A stretch of 64,000 bases of DNA from Arenibacter sp. 6A1 (GCF_012272855.1 NZ_JAAXCQ010000023.1:1-64000); one strand, 5' to 3'. Counted from the stretch's first letter, positions 34,143 to 43,198 are shown. Program-made: numbers and translations. The notes: generated by a model from the sequence alone, not told the origin.

Positions 34143-34150
34143 AAAACTAC

Positions 34151-34340
34151 GTACAATACCTATAGAAAATAGGGCATAAAGTACTATAATTAATGGATTG
34201 GGCGTGTTCGCCAAGTCGCCAAATCTTTTGGATTTGTCAATTAAAAAAGAAAAAATAATTACAAAACAAAAAACTTTGACTCGCAGACCAGACGAAAACG
34301 AAAATGTTTCCTTACCACCCTACTTGCCGAGACGTTGTGC
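34151..34340. repeat. Diverged cassette junction, GTACAAT to GTTGTGC
   Basis: This relative of the 16505 junction runs GTACAATACCTATAGAAAAT, GGGCGTGTTCGCCAAGTCGC, CAAATCTTTTGGATTTGTC, ending CTTGCCGAGACGTTGTGC. It begins nine bases after a stop codon. CAAATC/GATTTG and other internal pairs keep it palindromic although the sequence has drifted. Confidence 0.65.
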
Positions 34341-34452
34341 TTAATTCCCCACATAAAAAAAACTCTATTAATTTCTTAAGCTAACGAGTTAAATTTTACG
34401 TAAGAAAATTATACTAAAATTAAGCCTTAGCCAGAATTAAAAAAACTCAAAT

Positions 34453-35220
34453 ATGAGTAAAGTAGAATTGAAGTATGAAGATCTAGAAGATCATCTTAAG
34501 GAACAAATAGAATTCCTCAATACTTCTTGTGATTTATTTGATGATGGCAAGTTTGCAGAAGCCAAACGAATAGCAACAATCATCAGAGTATTATTCCATG
34601 ACACCAGACACTCTAAATCTTTATTGGGACAATTGGGCCGAAAATCCGACTCATTTTATAGTACAAACCTTCCGTTAGCCAGTGAATCATTGAGTACCTA
34701 CTCTGGATTAACAATGATTGGAATGAAAGGTAAGGACACTATATATTATCCTAAATTAGACGAGATGGTGGCTTTTAGTGTCAATTGGCTCCCATTTAAA
34801 AATTGGTGGGAAGAGATAGTCTTCCGAGATAAATTTGGAAATGAGATATCGCGTAGTTCTCTAATTAAAACTTCAACAAATCAAGATGGTGGTGCCCATG
34901 TTGATGAAGCACTTGATGAAATTTATTACGACTTATCAAAAAATAACTCTCTCGAAACTAGTATATTTGATGGAGAAACCTCCAGTCCAATACCAAATCC
35001 AGAAAAAGCCGCAATTCGGCAAATTGGCCACGAAGTTCTAAAAACTCTTCTAATTGATTATGAGAAAAAGCAGACTGCGAAAGTCGACATATGGCTTGGT
35101 GGATCAGAGTTAATTGTGGGAAACAAGCCATCACCACTACCTAAAAACAAAAAGATTGGAAGAAATGAAAAATGTCCTTGTGGTAGTAGTAAAAAATATA
35201 AACACTGTCATGGTAAATAA
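34453..35220 (+). CDS. SEC-C motif protein, 255 aa
   Basis: A soluble protein ending in a SEC-C zinc motif (GRNEKCPCGSSKKYKHCHGK, with Cys241, Cys243, Cys252 and His253), a small zinc-binding tail shared with SecA and many uncharacterised proteins. The N-terminal 220 residues (EQIEFLNTSCDLFDDGKFAE, AKRIATIIRVLFHD) are helical then mixed, with no catalytic motif. The first part, including RVLFHDTRHSKSLL, is a layout I associate with unnamed SEC-C proteins on mobile elements. It follows GTTGTGC by 113 bases, leaving room for a promoter. Confidence 0.8.
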   Translation: MSKVELKYEDLEDHLKEQIEFLNTSCDLFDDGKFAEAKRIATIIRVLFHDTRHSKSLLGQLGRKSDSFYSTNLPLASESLSTYSGLTMIGMKGKDTIYYPKLDEMVAFSVNWLPFKNWWEEIVFRDKFGNEISRSSLIKTSTNQDGGAHVDEALDEIYYDLSKNNSLETSIFDGETSSPIPNPEKAAIRQIGHEVLKTLLIDYEKKQTAKVDIWLGGSELIVGNKPSPLPKNKKIGRNEKCPCGSSKKYKHCHGK

Positions 35221-35299
35221 GACACTATCCCTACGCCTATCATAAATTACCAAAGGCAAATTACAGGCCGACCTCAAAGTCTAAACTAGTCCCTTAGCC

Positions 35300-35345
35300 C
35301 TTGTGAGAAAGGTCAGAAAAACAAAAACAATTATAGCCCCATTCG
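35300..35345. repeat. GGTC block, short diverged copy
   Basis: TTGTGAGAAAGGTCAGAAAA and ACAAAAACAATTATAG match the start of the GGTC block. The rest is not recognisable. Confidence 0.5.
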
Positions 35346-35462
35346 TTATTGTTTTCGCTCCTTCATCATTCTTTAGGCCTAGCTAGGGTTGTGGCGTGTG
35401 TTTTTGAAACTTCTCAAAAACCATGATACAAAACTTCCACAAAAAAAAGGGGGCGTTACCCC

Positions 35463-35606
35463 TTATAAATAATCCTCGATTGATGGATATTGACATTCAG
35501 GAGAATTTTCGATATCCTGATAAAACCATACTGGCCATTCCCTGCCGTCCTTTAAAGTTTTCATTTTTGAAAATTTTTGAACGTTGAATTGATCTTGATG
35601 TTCCAT
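35463..35606 (-). CDS. Small protein, 47 aa
   Basis: A short frame beginning MEHQDQFNVQKFSKMKTLKD and ending YPSIEDYL. It is soluble and acidic at the C-terminus, with a tryptophan-rich middle (GREWPVWFYQDI). I recognise no family. Support comes from the upstream region: a hairpin element at 35677-35741, 71 bases from the ATG, matches the one 71 bases before the RadC-like start. This implies a real, similarly controlled gene. It lies alone between a GGTC-block gap and an E repeat. Confidence 0.55.
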   Translation of the reverse strand: MEHQDQFNVQKFSKMKTLKDGREWPVWFYQDIENSPECQYPSIEDYL

Positions 35607-35676
35607 AATAACAGTATTTTAAATTAAACAATTGTTTTTCAAAACACCGGTGCTAGCTAAAATTTCAGCTCAAATT

Positions 35677-35741
35677 GGAGATTTTTAAAATTGGGGGAAA
35701 CCTTTAGGGGGTCCCGATTTTAGAAATACTATTTTGATGGG
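35677..35741 (-). promoter_or_regulatory. Shared upstream hairpin element, copy 2
   Basis: GGAGATTTTTAAAATTGGGG, loop AAACCTTTAGGGGG, CCCGATTTTAGAAATACTA, then TTTTGATGGG. The frame and outer motifs match 9123-9198, while the GC-rich loop differs but still pairs. The distance to the minus-strand ATG is also 71 bases. The constant spacing suggests a promoter or structured leader. Confidence 0.5.
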
Positions 35742-35919
35742 AATATTTTACGGGCCTAACTTCGGAAAACAAGTTGTTTGATAGATGCGTGGAGCGAATA
35801 CCGATGATTATTTTTTTGCTCCTTTAAATAAAAGGGTTCCTTCCTTTCTATTTTTAAAATGCCCCTCCATAATTTTGCTAGTCCTGATAGAAACATCTTT
35901 AAAAAGCGAGTTAGGGAAA

Positions 35920-36098
35920 GACAAGGGCATAACTTCCGGAACGCTTGGATACATCCCCTTCCCCCTTACTGGTCCTTATCTGGGAAACTATCCCATAGCA
36001 GGAAATGGAGGAACGTTTTGCTCTTGTGGGCGGTTCTGAGGGTGGTGAGCGAAGCCGTACGAAGTACTGCATAGCAAACCTTCCGCAAGAACATGGAT
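35920..36098. repeat. E repeat, copy 2
   Basis: The full-length partner of 31004-31185: GACAAGGGCATAACTTCCGG, GGCGGTTCTGAGGGTGGTGA, GCGAAGCCGTACGAAGTACT, ending CCTTCCGCAAGAACATGGA. It lies just behind the M23 peptidase gene on the other strand, at the border between cargo and the Tra backbone. Confidence 0.75.
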
Positions 36099-36126
36099 AT
36101 CCAAGCTATACTTCTGAAAAATTCTT

Positions 36127-36732
36127 TCAGTTTGTTTTTAAATCCAGTAGACAAAAGGGATAAGGGTCGATGCGCTGCCCGTTCTTCCACAGCTCATAAT
36201 GGATGTGGTTTCCGGTGCTCTTACCACTACTCCCCACAAAGCCTATGATCTCCCCCTTCTTGACAGTCTGCCCTTGCTTGACGATAAAAAGGAACATATG
36301 GGCATAGCGGGTCCTGAACCCGAAATCATGGGTTATTACTACCTGGTTGCCATAGCCTTTATCGGAGGTGTCCGTGCGCTCTATGGTGCCGGAAGCGGCT
36401 GCATGAACGGGAGTGCCGGCCCTGGCCGATATATCGATCCCTATGTGGGGCTTTGTCTTGCCGTCCAATGGATGGAACCTTCTTCCGAACCGACTTGAAA
36501 AACCCTTTAAACGCTGCGGGTTTAAAGGGTTTATAGTGGGGATATAACTGAATTCCCTGGTAAAGTTGTTGAAATTTTTCCCCAACAGTGCCACCAAAGT
36601 TTCCACATCCTTGGAAGATTGGGCCTTGTGCAAAAAAATATGGACCATATTTTTGAGCTCCTTTTCTGAGCTGTTCTGGCCATGGGAAACCCCAAACACT
36701 AGTAAAAAAAACACCACCAATATCCCCTTCAT
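36127..36732 (-). CDS. M23-family peptidase (LytM-like)
   Basis: A 201-aa exported peptidase with a signal peptide (about 1-19, ending SHGQN). The M23 zinc site is complete: His96 and Asp100 in HIGID, then HIHYE with His178, plus His145. The family cleaves peptidoglycan cross-bridges. It ends the Tra region on the same strand; a small lipoprotein gene of opposite orientation stands between. Bacteroidota conjugative elements often encode such a peptidase, presumably to open the wall for the transfer channel. That role is inferred. Confidence 0.93.
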   Translation of the reverse strand: MKGILVVFFLLVFGVSHGQNSSEKELKNMVHIFLHKAQSSKDVETLVALLGKNFNNFTREFSYIPTINPLNPQRLKGFSSRFGRRFHPLDGKTKPHIGIDISARAGTPVHAAASGTIERTDTSDKGYGNQVVITHDFGFRTRYAHMFLFIVKQGQTVKKGEIIGFVGSSGKSTGNHIHYELWKNGQRIDPYPFCLLDLKTN

Positions 36733-36886
36733 AATATTCTATATTTAACTTAACCGGTTCCTTATTTCAAGCATCCTTTGATGTTCATCAATATTGAACT
36801 TATAATATATATTCAATATATATAACTTATATAGTATATTTAATAAGAATTTTATGTATATTTAGTACACTAAAACACTTAATATC

Positions 36887-37354
36887 ATGAAATTACACTC
36901 TTTCTACCTGCTTCTGACGATTGCCCTGTTTTACTCCTGCAATAAGGATTCCTCCATTAAAACCGAGGATCGCGCCTCGGCCATTATGGGCCAATGGGAA
37001 TATGAAAGTGTTACCACGGACCGCGCCGTCGATATGAACGGGGACGGGAATTATAGTGTCGATCTTTACAATACCCAGGAAATGCGCCAATGCCTAAAGG
37101 ACAACCTGACCTTTTTTACCGAAGGGGGCATGTTCTCCATCAATGAGAACGGGCTGGCCTGCGATGATAATGATCCCTATATAAATGTCTTGGACGATAT
37201 TTATTCCTTAGAAGAGAACAACACTATCATCCGTTTTCAAAATGGCAAAGACCAAAAAATAATGTCCCTTGACAAAAGTAATTTGGTCACTGAAATACAG
37301 GAAACCATCAACGACGAACTTGTGACCGTTACCACCACCTATAAAAGGAGCTAG
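36887..37354 (+). CDS. Lipocalin-like lipoprotein, 155 aa
   Basis: A predicted lipoprotein with a signal peptide and the lipobox LFYSC (Cys18). The mature part looks like a small beta barrel or lipocalin-like domain (IMGQWEYESVTTDRAVDMNG, KDNLTFFTEGGMFSINENGL). It contains an Asp-rich loop (MNGDGNYSVD, LACDDNDPY) that might bind calcium. It runs against the Tra operon and converges on the repeat-protein gene with only 13 bases between. The AT-rich stretch shared with the divergent M23 gene probably holds both promoters. The role is unknown. Confidence 0.7.
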   Translation: MKLHSFYLLLTIALFYSCNKDSSIKTEDRASAIMGQWEYESVTTDRAVDMNGDGNYSVDLYNTQEMRQCLKDNLTFFTEGGMFSINENGLACDDNDPYINVLDDIYSLEENNTIIRFQNGKDQKIMSLDKSNLVTEIQETINDELVTVTTTYKRS

Positions 37355-37367
37355 GGCAAGATCAGCC

Positions 37368-40076
37368 CTATACCCTTATGACTCTTCCTGTTTTTTTTGC
37401 ACTCCATTGTCCATTGGTATCCTTGACCCGTACCTCAAAGTTTTGATCCTGATATTTCAAGTCCCTTTCCTTGCCTTCTTTTTCCAATGCAAAATATAGG
37501 TCTACCCCTTCCCCTTTGGCCTCGCTATAGTTAAATATCTTGGTCTCCCACATACTGGTCTTTCTGTTGTAGATCCTTATCTCGACCTGGCTTAGACTAG
37601 CTCCGTTAAAAGCTTCAGAACAGGCTCCGGTATAACAGGTGTAGATCCTTATTTCATAATCGCAGCCATTGAGGCCTCCACAGTTAATATTGTGCTTTTC
37701 TCCCTTGACAAAGACTATCGGTTTTCTGAACATGGTGACGGCCTCGGTTTCCATTTGGGAAATTCCCGTTGAATTTTCTACCTGAAAGTCTATGGTAAAA
37801 TCTTCTTCGATGGAAGGGTAGAACTGCATGGACGCAAAGCCGTAATCCAAGGGGATCACTTCCCCTTCTTGATAGATGGTGCCCTGATACACGATATGTC
37901 CCGCATTGACTCCTGAAAAATTAAAACGGGCCGTATAGCCTACCGAAGGGTCATGGGCGCCGTTGACGGCATTGGTGACCAAAGAAAGGGAAAAGGACTC
38001 GTCCTTGTATTTGTCCTCTGCCGACTGGCTGACGGTCAGGTCGAAATACTCCTCGTATTTTTCATAATCGATGGATACCATGGCGGTTTTCTCGACTCCC
38101 GAAGAGGACTTGGCCGTAAAGATGATGTTGTGCCCTCCCTCGCTATGGCCCGTATACTGCCCGACGAAAGCCCCGACCGGTACGGAAAAACCCTGCCCAG
38201 GGGGATAATCGCTGCCCCCGTACTCAAAGGATCCGTTTTGGTTTCCTGAGGAATAATAAAGGGTATAGGTATCCCCGCCAAGGCCTATTTCGGAAATATT
38301 GAAATATACGGCGACGGACTCCCCGGTATAGGCTTGGCTTTTTTCCGCCGCTACCGTAAAGGTGTAGTTTTTGGGGGCTACGTTGATGGATAGGCTGTAC
38401 TGCTTTTCCAGCTCCGTCCCGTTTTTTACATAAAAGGTCATGCTCACATTGCCCTGGTCCGTTCCTAAAAAATCCCATGAAAAATTGCCCTTGGGTATAT
38501 CGTATAGGGTCCCGGCGCTTACCCGGTTCCCGTTATGGTCGCTGATAGCCGCATTGCCATTGATGCTATAGCGCATGGTATAATCGGAATTCCCCGTGCT
38601 TTCGGAAATATTGAAGTTCAAAGTGCTGTTCTCCCCTACCGAAATATCGGTTTTTCCACTTCCCCCGGTAAAGGTAAAATCGACCTGGTTGAAGGTGATG
38701 GATGCCTCACTGGTATGGGTAATTTTCGAACTGGAGGAAACGCTGAAGACCATCTGGTGGTTGCCGGGCTCCATCCCCAGATAACTAAGGGCGTTGGTAC
38801 CGGGAACTAGCATGAATTTTTCCCCGGGGCCATAGGCTATACCGCCAATGGTTATATTGCTGTTCTTGTTGGAGGAATAAAAGGCCTCATAGCTGTCCCC
38901 CGCTCCTTCGGGGAGCTCTTCCAGATTCAGGACCAGCCCCACAGGGGTATTGACAAACTCGGTGGGCCGAGAGGCTATACTGGCCAAAGTGAAATCATTG
39001 TTCTCTATATTGACGATCACCGAATCCCTTTGGGCCTGCCCGTTGCTGTCCCTGGTATCAAAATATATTTTTTTGCTCCCTACTTCCCCACTTTCAAATT
39101 GGTACTTATAGGTACCCGGTACCATGGAAATATATTCCCCTGCAGCGATTATATTGCCCAAATGGTCCAACATGGTACCGCTTCCCTGGCTTTCACTGCC
39201 ATAGGAATGGGTCATTTCATAACGCACTTCCGAGTTCGGATCCTGGCTATGGAGGTTGATATTGATCGGCAGCAGGGTCTGGCGTTTTACCACGGTGCCC
39301 TCGGCGGTTACATCCACCGTAAAGTTCAGGTGCTGCACCCGGACCAAAAGTTCCTGCTCAATTTCTGCCCCGTCCCCGGCCTTAGCCGTTATGGTGATTT
39401 TATGCTCCCCCAGGGTGGTGGGCATATAGGTGAGTGCCGATACCCCTGCCCCCAGGATAAAAGACTCTCCAGGGCCAAAGGCCTCGTCCCCCAGATAGAG
39501 GGTGCCGGATCCGTTGGCCACCTGATATTTCAGCTGAAAGTCCTGAGGGATCTCGGAAACGGTAGCCCCCTTATCGCGTAATAGGGTGGCATTGATTCCG
39601 TTTCGTGCATTGATGATAAAATCATTGGAGCCCTTGGCCAATAAAAAGGCAAAAGGGGTATGTACGGCCTTATAATTGAGTTCCAAGGCCTTTTCCCGAT
39701 CGTTGGAATCCCATCCCCTTGCCTGTACCCTGTGGCTACCCACTTGGGTGGCCATATAGGCAAAATCCCACTGCAGGTCCTGGAGCTTTAGCGGCTTTCC
39801 CTCGGGTACGGTATCCCCTTTTTGATCCCGGAAATACCCGCTTCCTTCTAGGATATCGTACTGGAAGAAATACTCCACGCCCGCGATCCGTTTTTCCGGA
39901 TCCAGGGCAAAGCCTGTTGGGGAGGCCTCGAATACATAGATGTTTTCTTGATGGTCCTCTATAAACTGAAAATCAAAGGCATCTTGGACTATAGGGTCAA
40001 AATCCTTGCTGCAGCCCCAAAGGGCCAAAAATAAAAGTAGGGGAACAAAAATGCTGTGGTCGTTTCGTTTTTCCAT
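37368..40076 (-). CDS. Large repeat lipoprotein with TraQ/DUF3872-like domains
   Basis: A 902-aa predicted lipoprotein (lipobox LALWGC, Cys22). After the anchor come about seven repeats of 95-110 residues. Each begins with FxF or FTV, passes a YxxxY-type strand and a GG-x-Y-GPGE or similar turn, and ends with a strand like HKITITAKAGDGAEIEQELL. They resemble the single DUF3872 domain of the small TraQ lipoprotein of Bacteroides elements. A cysteine-bearing C-terminal domain (INCGGLNGCDYEIRIYTCYT) closes it. The position after TraO fits traQ. A multi-domain version is unusual; it may be a surface-exposed adhesive stalk of the transfer apparatus. Confidence 0.75.
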   Translation of the reverse strand: MEKRNDHSIFVPLLLFLALWGCSKDFDPIVQDAFDFQFIEDHQENIYVFEASPTGFALDPEKRIAGVEYFFQYDILEGSGYFRDQKGDTVPEGKPLKLQDLQWDFAYMATQVGSHRVQARGWDSNDREKALELNYKAVHTPFAFLLAKGSNDFIINARNGINATLLRDKGATVSEIPQDFQLKYQVANGSGTLYLGDEAFGPGESFILGAGVSALTYMPTTLGEHKITITAKAGDGAEIEQELLVRVQHLNFTVDVTAEGTVVKRQTLLPININLHSQDPNSEVRYEMTHSYGSESQGSGTMLDHLGNIIAAGEYISMVPGTYKYQFESGEVGSKKIYFDTRDSNGQAQRDSVIVNIENNDFTLASIASRPTEFVNTPVGLVLNLEELPEGAGDSYEAFYSSNKNSNITIGGIAYGPGEKFMLVPGTNALSYLGMEPGNHQMVFSVSSSSKITHTSEASITFNQVDFTFTGGSGKTDISVGENSTLNFNISESTGNSDYTMRYSINGNAAISDHNGNRVSAGTLYDIPKGNFSWDFLGTDQGNVSMTFYVKNGTELEKQYSLSINVAPKNYTFTVAAEKSQAYTGESVAVYFNISEIGLGGDTYTLYYSSGNQNGSFEYGGSDYPPGQGFSVPVGAFVGQYTGHSEGGHNIIFTAKSSSGVEKTAMVSIDYEKYEEYFDLTVSQSAEDKYKDESFSLSLVTNAVNGAHDPSVGYTARFNFSGVNAGHIVYQGTIYQEGEVIPLDYGFASMQFYPSIEEDFTIDFQVENSTGISQMETEAVTMFRKPIVFVKGEKHNINCGGLNGCDYEIRIYTCYTGACSEAFNGASLSQVEIRIYNRKTSMWETKIFNYSEAKGEGVDLYFALEKEGKERDLKYQDQNFEVRVKDTNGQWSAKKTGRVIRV

Positions 40077-40122
40077 AATAGTGCATTATTAAGCATTGTT
40101 GCATTACTGTTGATGGGCGGCC

Positions 40123-40671
40123 CTAGAATAAAAAATACCGGAGACCGAGCCCTATATAGGGGTAAAAATTCCCCACATCACTGTTGAAATGATAAAATTC
40201 ATTGCCCTTGAGCAGCAATGAAAAACTGCTTCCCAGACGGATCTCCGCTTCAAGGCCCAAAAAAAGTCCGTAGATAAATTGGCTCTTCCCATTGATCAGG
40301 GCACCGTTCTCCAGATCGTTGTTGCCGTTGTTGATGACCTCGTACCCGAGGAGCCCGCCCCCTCCCAAATGGAGGCTGTATCTTTTAAAGTTCCGCTCTT
40401 CCCATATTTTTCTGAAATACCCGGGCTGGACGGTAAATATGGTATAGGGGATATCGTAAGTTCCCTTGTCCTCGGCAATGGCGCCAAAAACTCCGAGCTG
40501 TGCGTAACTGTACCTGTTCAGGTGGTAATTGTAATTGGCCATTATACCGATGCCGTCTTCGGCATAACCGGTACTGAGCCCTATGGAGGAGGCGTAGTTG
40601 CCATATCCCTGGGCCTGGCAGGCGGTCGTTGTCAGTATCCAGACCATGGTGCATAGTATCAAGGTTCTCAT
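40123..40671 (-). CDS. traO: Conjugal transfer protein TraO, beta-barrel-like
   Basis: A 182-aa exported protein (signal peptide ending ACQAQG). The alternating amphipathic strands (IGIMANYNYHLNRYSYAQLG, FIYGLFLGLEAEIRLGSSFS) and a terminal YIGLGLRYFLF fit a small outer-membrane barrel, as in Bacteroidota TraO. It lies four bases downstream of traN and upstream of the repeat lipoprotein. Its role in transfer is known only genetically in relatives. Assigned by position and fold pattern. Confidence 0.8.
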   Translation of the reverse strand: MRTLILCTMVWILTTTACQAQGYGNYASSIGLSTGYAEDGIGIMANYNYHLNRYSYAQLGVFGAIAEDKGTYDIPYTIFTVQPGYFRKIWEERNFKRYSLHLGGGGLLGYEVINNGNNDLENGALINGKSQFIYGLFLGLEAEIRLGSSFSLLLKGNEFYHFNSDVGNFYPYIGLGLRYFLF

Positions 40672-40674
40672 AGC

Positions 40675-41646
40675 TTAGAATCGTATTGGGTTATTGATGA
40701 TATGGTGATCGATGTACAGGCTGATGTTCCGGTTGCCAAGCTCCTCGTCCAGCTCTACCACGAGGGCTTTATTTTCGTCCAGATAGAATTTGTTAAAAAC
40801 GACTACAAAATGGTTTTCTTCCTTGCCTTCGACCCTCTTGGGCTGCTTAAAGGTGTACAGGGGCCTATAGGCCGTCAATTGGTTGCTGCTGCTTTTTTTA
40901 AAGGTGGTGCCAATACCGTATTTGATGAAGTTTATATCCAGGTCCACGTTTTCCCTGTTTTCGATCTTCAGCTGCAGATAGATCTCGTTTTCATTGTAAT
41001 AGACGCCCTTTAGCCAGAGGATAAGCCCGTCATGACGGGCGAAATACCTGGGGATGACGGATCTGTTGAACTGGCTGTAAAGACATTTTAGACGGTAATA
41101 TTCCTCCCGGTCCCTGGCATATAGTTCCGAATTGGCCACTGTTGCCGTACTGTCCCCTGTTTTTTCGGAAGGTCCGGCCGTGGTCGTTCCAGTACTGTAA
41201 TAATGGGAAGGGGCCGCTACGAGTTTTAGGCTGTCCCCCGATGGCATGTAGTCCAGTGGCTCGGCGATGGGCTGGCGGGGCTTGATATTATGATCGGCCA
41301 TGTTCCGGTCGATATACCAGGTATGCCGGCTTGGTAGCGGGACCAGCTTTAAAACGAAATCATAGGAAAGCCCATCGTCAGTTATCACGGTATAATTGGT
41401 AATGTCATTGGTCTCCTTGGCCATCTCGTTGTAATAGAGCTTTAGGATGCGTCCCCTATACTGGCTGCCCTCGGAATCGGGAAGGACCATATTGAAGTTC
41501 AGGTCGTTCCCCACAATGCTTTCCGCAACCTTGTCGGGAAAGACCAATATGGCCTTAAAGCGTTTGGAAACCTCTATGGTATCGTTTTGGGCCATACCAA
41601 ATACGCTTCCTAATAACATGATAAAAAGGTGTCCTAGCTGTTTCAT
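40675..41646 (-). CDS. traN: Conjugative transfer protein TraN (VirB9-like role)
   Basis: A 323-aa exported protein with a short signal peptide (ending GMAQND). The layout matches Bacteroidota TraN (DUF4138): an N-terminal beta domain with IVGNDLNFNMVLPDSEG, a mobile middle, and a C-terminal beta domain (LILWLKGVYYNENEIYLQLK, IENRENVDLDINFIKYGIG). TraN is thought to be the outer-membrane-associated core component comparable to VirB9. It starts two bases after the traM stop and is four bases ahead of traO. Confidence 0.85.
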   Translation of the reverse strand: MKQLGHLFIMLLGSVFGMAQNDTIEVSKRFKAILVFPDKVAESIVGNDLNFNMVLPDSEGSQYRGRILKLYYNEMAKETNDITNYTVITDDGLSYDFVLKLVPLPSRHTWYIDRNMADHNIKPRQPIAEPLDYMPSGDSLKLVAAPSHYYSTGTTTAGPSEKTGDSTATVANSELYARDREEYYRLKCLYSQFNRSVIPRYFARHDGLILWLKGVYYNENEIYLQLKIENRENVDLDINFIKYGIGTTFKKSSSNQLTAYRPLYTFKQPKRVEGKEENHFVVVFNKFYLDENKALVVELDEELGNRNISLYIDHHIINNPIRF

Positions 41647-41648
41647 AT

Positions 41649-42593
41649 TTATGGTCGGGTATTTACCAGAATAAGTTCATGGTCGTTGATCAATAGTATT
41701 TTGTCCTGTGCGCGATATTTCTGTTTTTGAAAAAATGTCCCAAAGGCGCGGATGGCGGCGCCCGCCAAGGGAATATCGAATTCTTTGGAAAGTTCGTCGC
41801 CCCCTTCCCGTACGGCACCGCTCTGGGCCGTGGCCGTATATTCCCGCCACAGCTCTCCCGCCCGTTTGCTATAGAGCCCGATTTCCCCGTCTTGAAGGTC
41901 CTTGGCGATCAAATTGACCGGTACCTGATTGATGTTGCTGATGTGCAGCAGTATACGGGAGCCCTGTAAATTGGCCGTGGCATAGAGAAAGGTGTTTTTT
42001 TCGAACAAATTTCCCTTGTACACCAAGGGCTGGGTAAGGATAAGGTTTACCCGGTCCCCGGGCAATATGAACTGGTCCTTGTAGACCGCCGCCCTAAAGA
42101 CCAGTACCTCCCTTTCCTTGGTCCGGTCGGAAGGGGGATCCTCCTGTGGGGCGGAATAGTCCTGGCTCCTGGCCAAGCGCTCCTCACGGGCCTTTAACAA
42201 CTGCCTCCTATAGGCCATCTTTTGCTCCATTTCGGTCTGTACGGGGGCAGCCGTTGCTGTCACGGGTGCGCTTTGAGGGTTGTTTTGCGTTCTTAGCTGC
42301 TCCCGCTGTTGCTCCAACAGTTCTATCTGGCGCTGTAGCTCCTTTATCTTGGGATCGTCCTCCTCGCTGTACACGCTGCTTTCCGTATCGGAGGGCAATT
42401 GCCCGTGCTCCTTCGCTTTTTCATAGGCATTGGTGACTTCATCAAAAGAAAAGTCCTCCTCTTTCAATGAAATGGGGGGTTCGCTTATAAAATCCCCTTT
42501 TGGGACCTCCCTTTCCCTGGATAGCAGCAAGAAGACCACGGCAATGGTCCCTATACCCGCCAATAGAATGATTTTAATCTTGTTCTTTGTCAT
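41649..42593 (-). CDS. traM: Conjugative transposon protein TraM (VirB10-like role)
   Basis: A 314-aa protein with one N-terminal membrane helix (about 6-24, IIILLAGIGTIAVVFLLL region). A proline/glutamine-rich, partly coiled linker follows (ELQRQIELLEQQREQLRTQN), then a C-terminal beta domain (VLVFRAAVYKDQFILPGDRV, FLYATANLQGSRILLHISNI). This is the layout of Bacteroidota TraM, proposed to bridge inner and outer membrane like VirB10. Its start overlaps the traK end by 20 bases. The small TraL that sometimes lies between them is absent here. Confidence 0.88.
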   Translation of the reverse strand: MTKNKIKIILLAGIGTIAVVFLLLSREREVPKGDFISEPPISLKEEDFSFDEVTNAYEKAKEHGQLPSDTESSVYSEEDDPKIKELQRQIELLEQQREQLRTQNNPQSAPVTATAAPVQTEMEQKMAYRRQLLKAREERLARSQDYSAPQEDPPSDRTKEREVLVFRAAVYKDQFILPGDRVNLILTQPLVYKGNLFEKNTFLYATANLQGSRILLHISNINQVPVNLIAKDLQDGEIGLYSKRAGELWREYTATAQSGAVREGGDELSKEFDIPLAGAAIRAFGTFFQKQKYRAQDKILLINDHELILVNTRP

Positions 42594-43197
42594 ACAGCTT
42601 TACTTTTTGGACGTAGTCCGTAACAAAAAAACCCGTGCTATTTTCAGGGTAGCTCGGGGTGTAATAAATAAGCTTTCCCTTGCCCATGGCCAGGTAGGTG
42701 GTGATAAAACCTCCGTCATCGACCTTAATGATTCCTTGAAATTGGACCCTATAAGGCTCCTGATCCCCAACGACCTGTATGCTTTCGGGCAATATCCTTG
42801 CTTCATAGAGGGTCCCCTTGCTCAGCACATCGGCAAATACTCCCTCCCTTTCATAAACGCTCCACAGCCTATTGGCACTTTTGGAGTCCATTAAGAACAA
42901 AGTCTTGGCCTGGTTTTTTTTATAGGTGAAACGGTCAAAGGAATTCGCAAAATGAAAGGCCTGGTCCAGGTGATGCTTGGCCATGGCGCTGAAAGTAGCT
43001 TCACGGGACTGTACCACGGCAGAAACGACCTGTCCGTTTTCCTTGATGACCACCACGTTTTTCGACCAGAAAAACAAAAAGACCAAGACGGCGATAAAGG
43101 CCCCCATCACAAATACCATGGAAGATATCCAGATGTATTTCTGCTGCTGCTTGGCTCTAGAGAATTGATTGTACAGTATTTCGCTTTCTGATTTCAT
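42574..43197 (-). CDS. traK: Conjugative transposon protein TraK (VirB8-like)
   Basis: A 207-aa bitopic protein. A short cytosolic start is followed by one membrane helix (about 23-45, ISSMVFVMGAFIAVLVFLFF), then a periplasmic domain (AMAKHHLDQAFHFANSFDRF, YRVQFQGIIKVDDGGFITTY) with the NTF2-like pattern of VirB8. It is an assembly factor of the type IV channel. It starts one base after the traJ stop and overlaps traM. Length and layout are normal for the family. Confidence 0.9.
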   Translation of the reverse strand: MKSESEILYNQFSRAKQQQKYIWISSMVFVMGAFIAVLVFLFFWSKNVVVIKENGQVVSAVVQSREATFSAMAKHHLDQAFHFANSFDRFTYKKNQAKTLFLMDSKSANRLWSVYEREGVFADVLSKGTLYEARILPESIQVVGDQEPYRVQFQGIIKVDDGGFITTYLAMGKGKLIYYTPSYPENSTGFFVTDYVQKVKLYDKEQD

Positions 43198-43198
43198 C

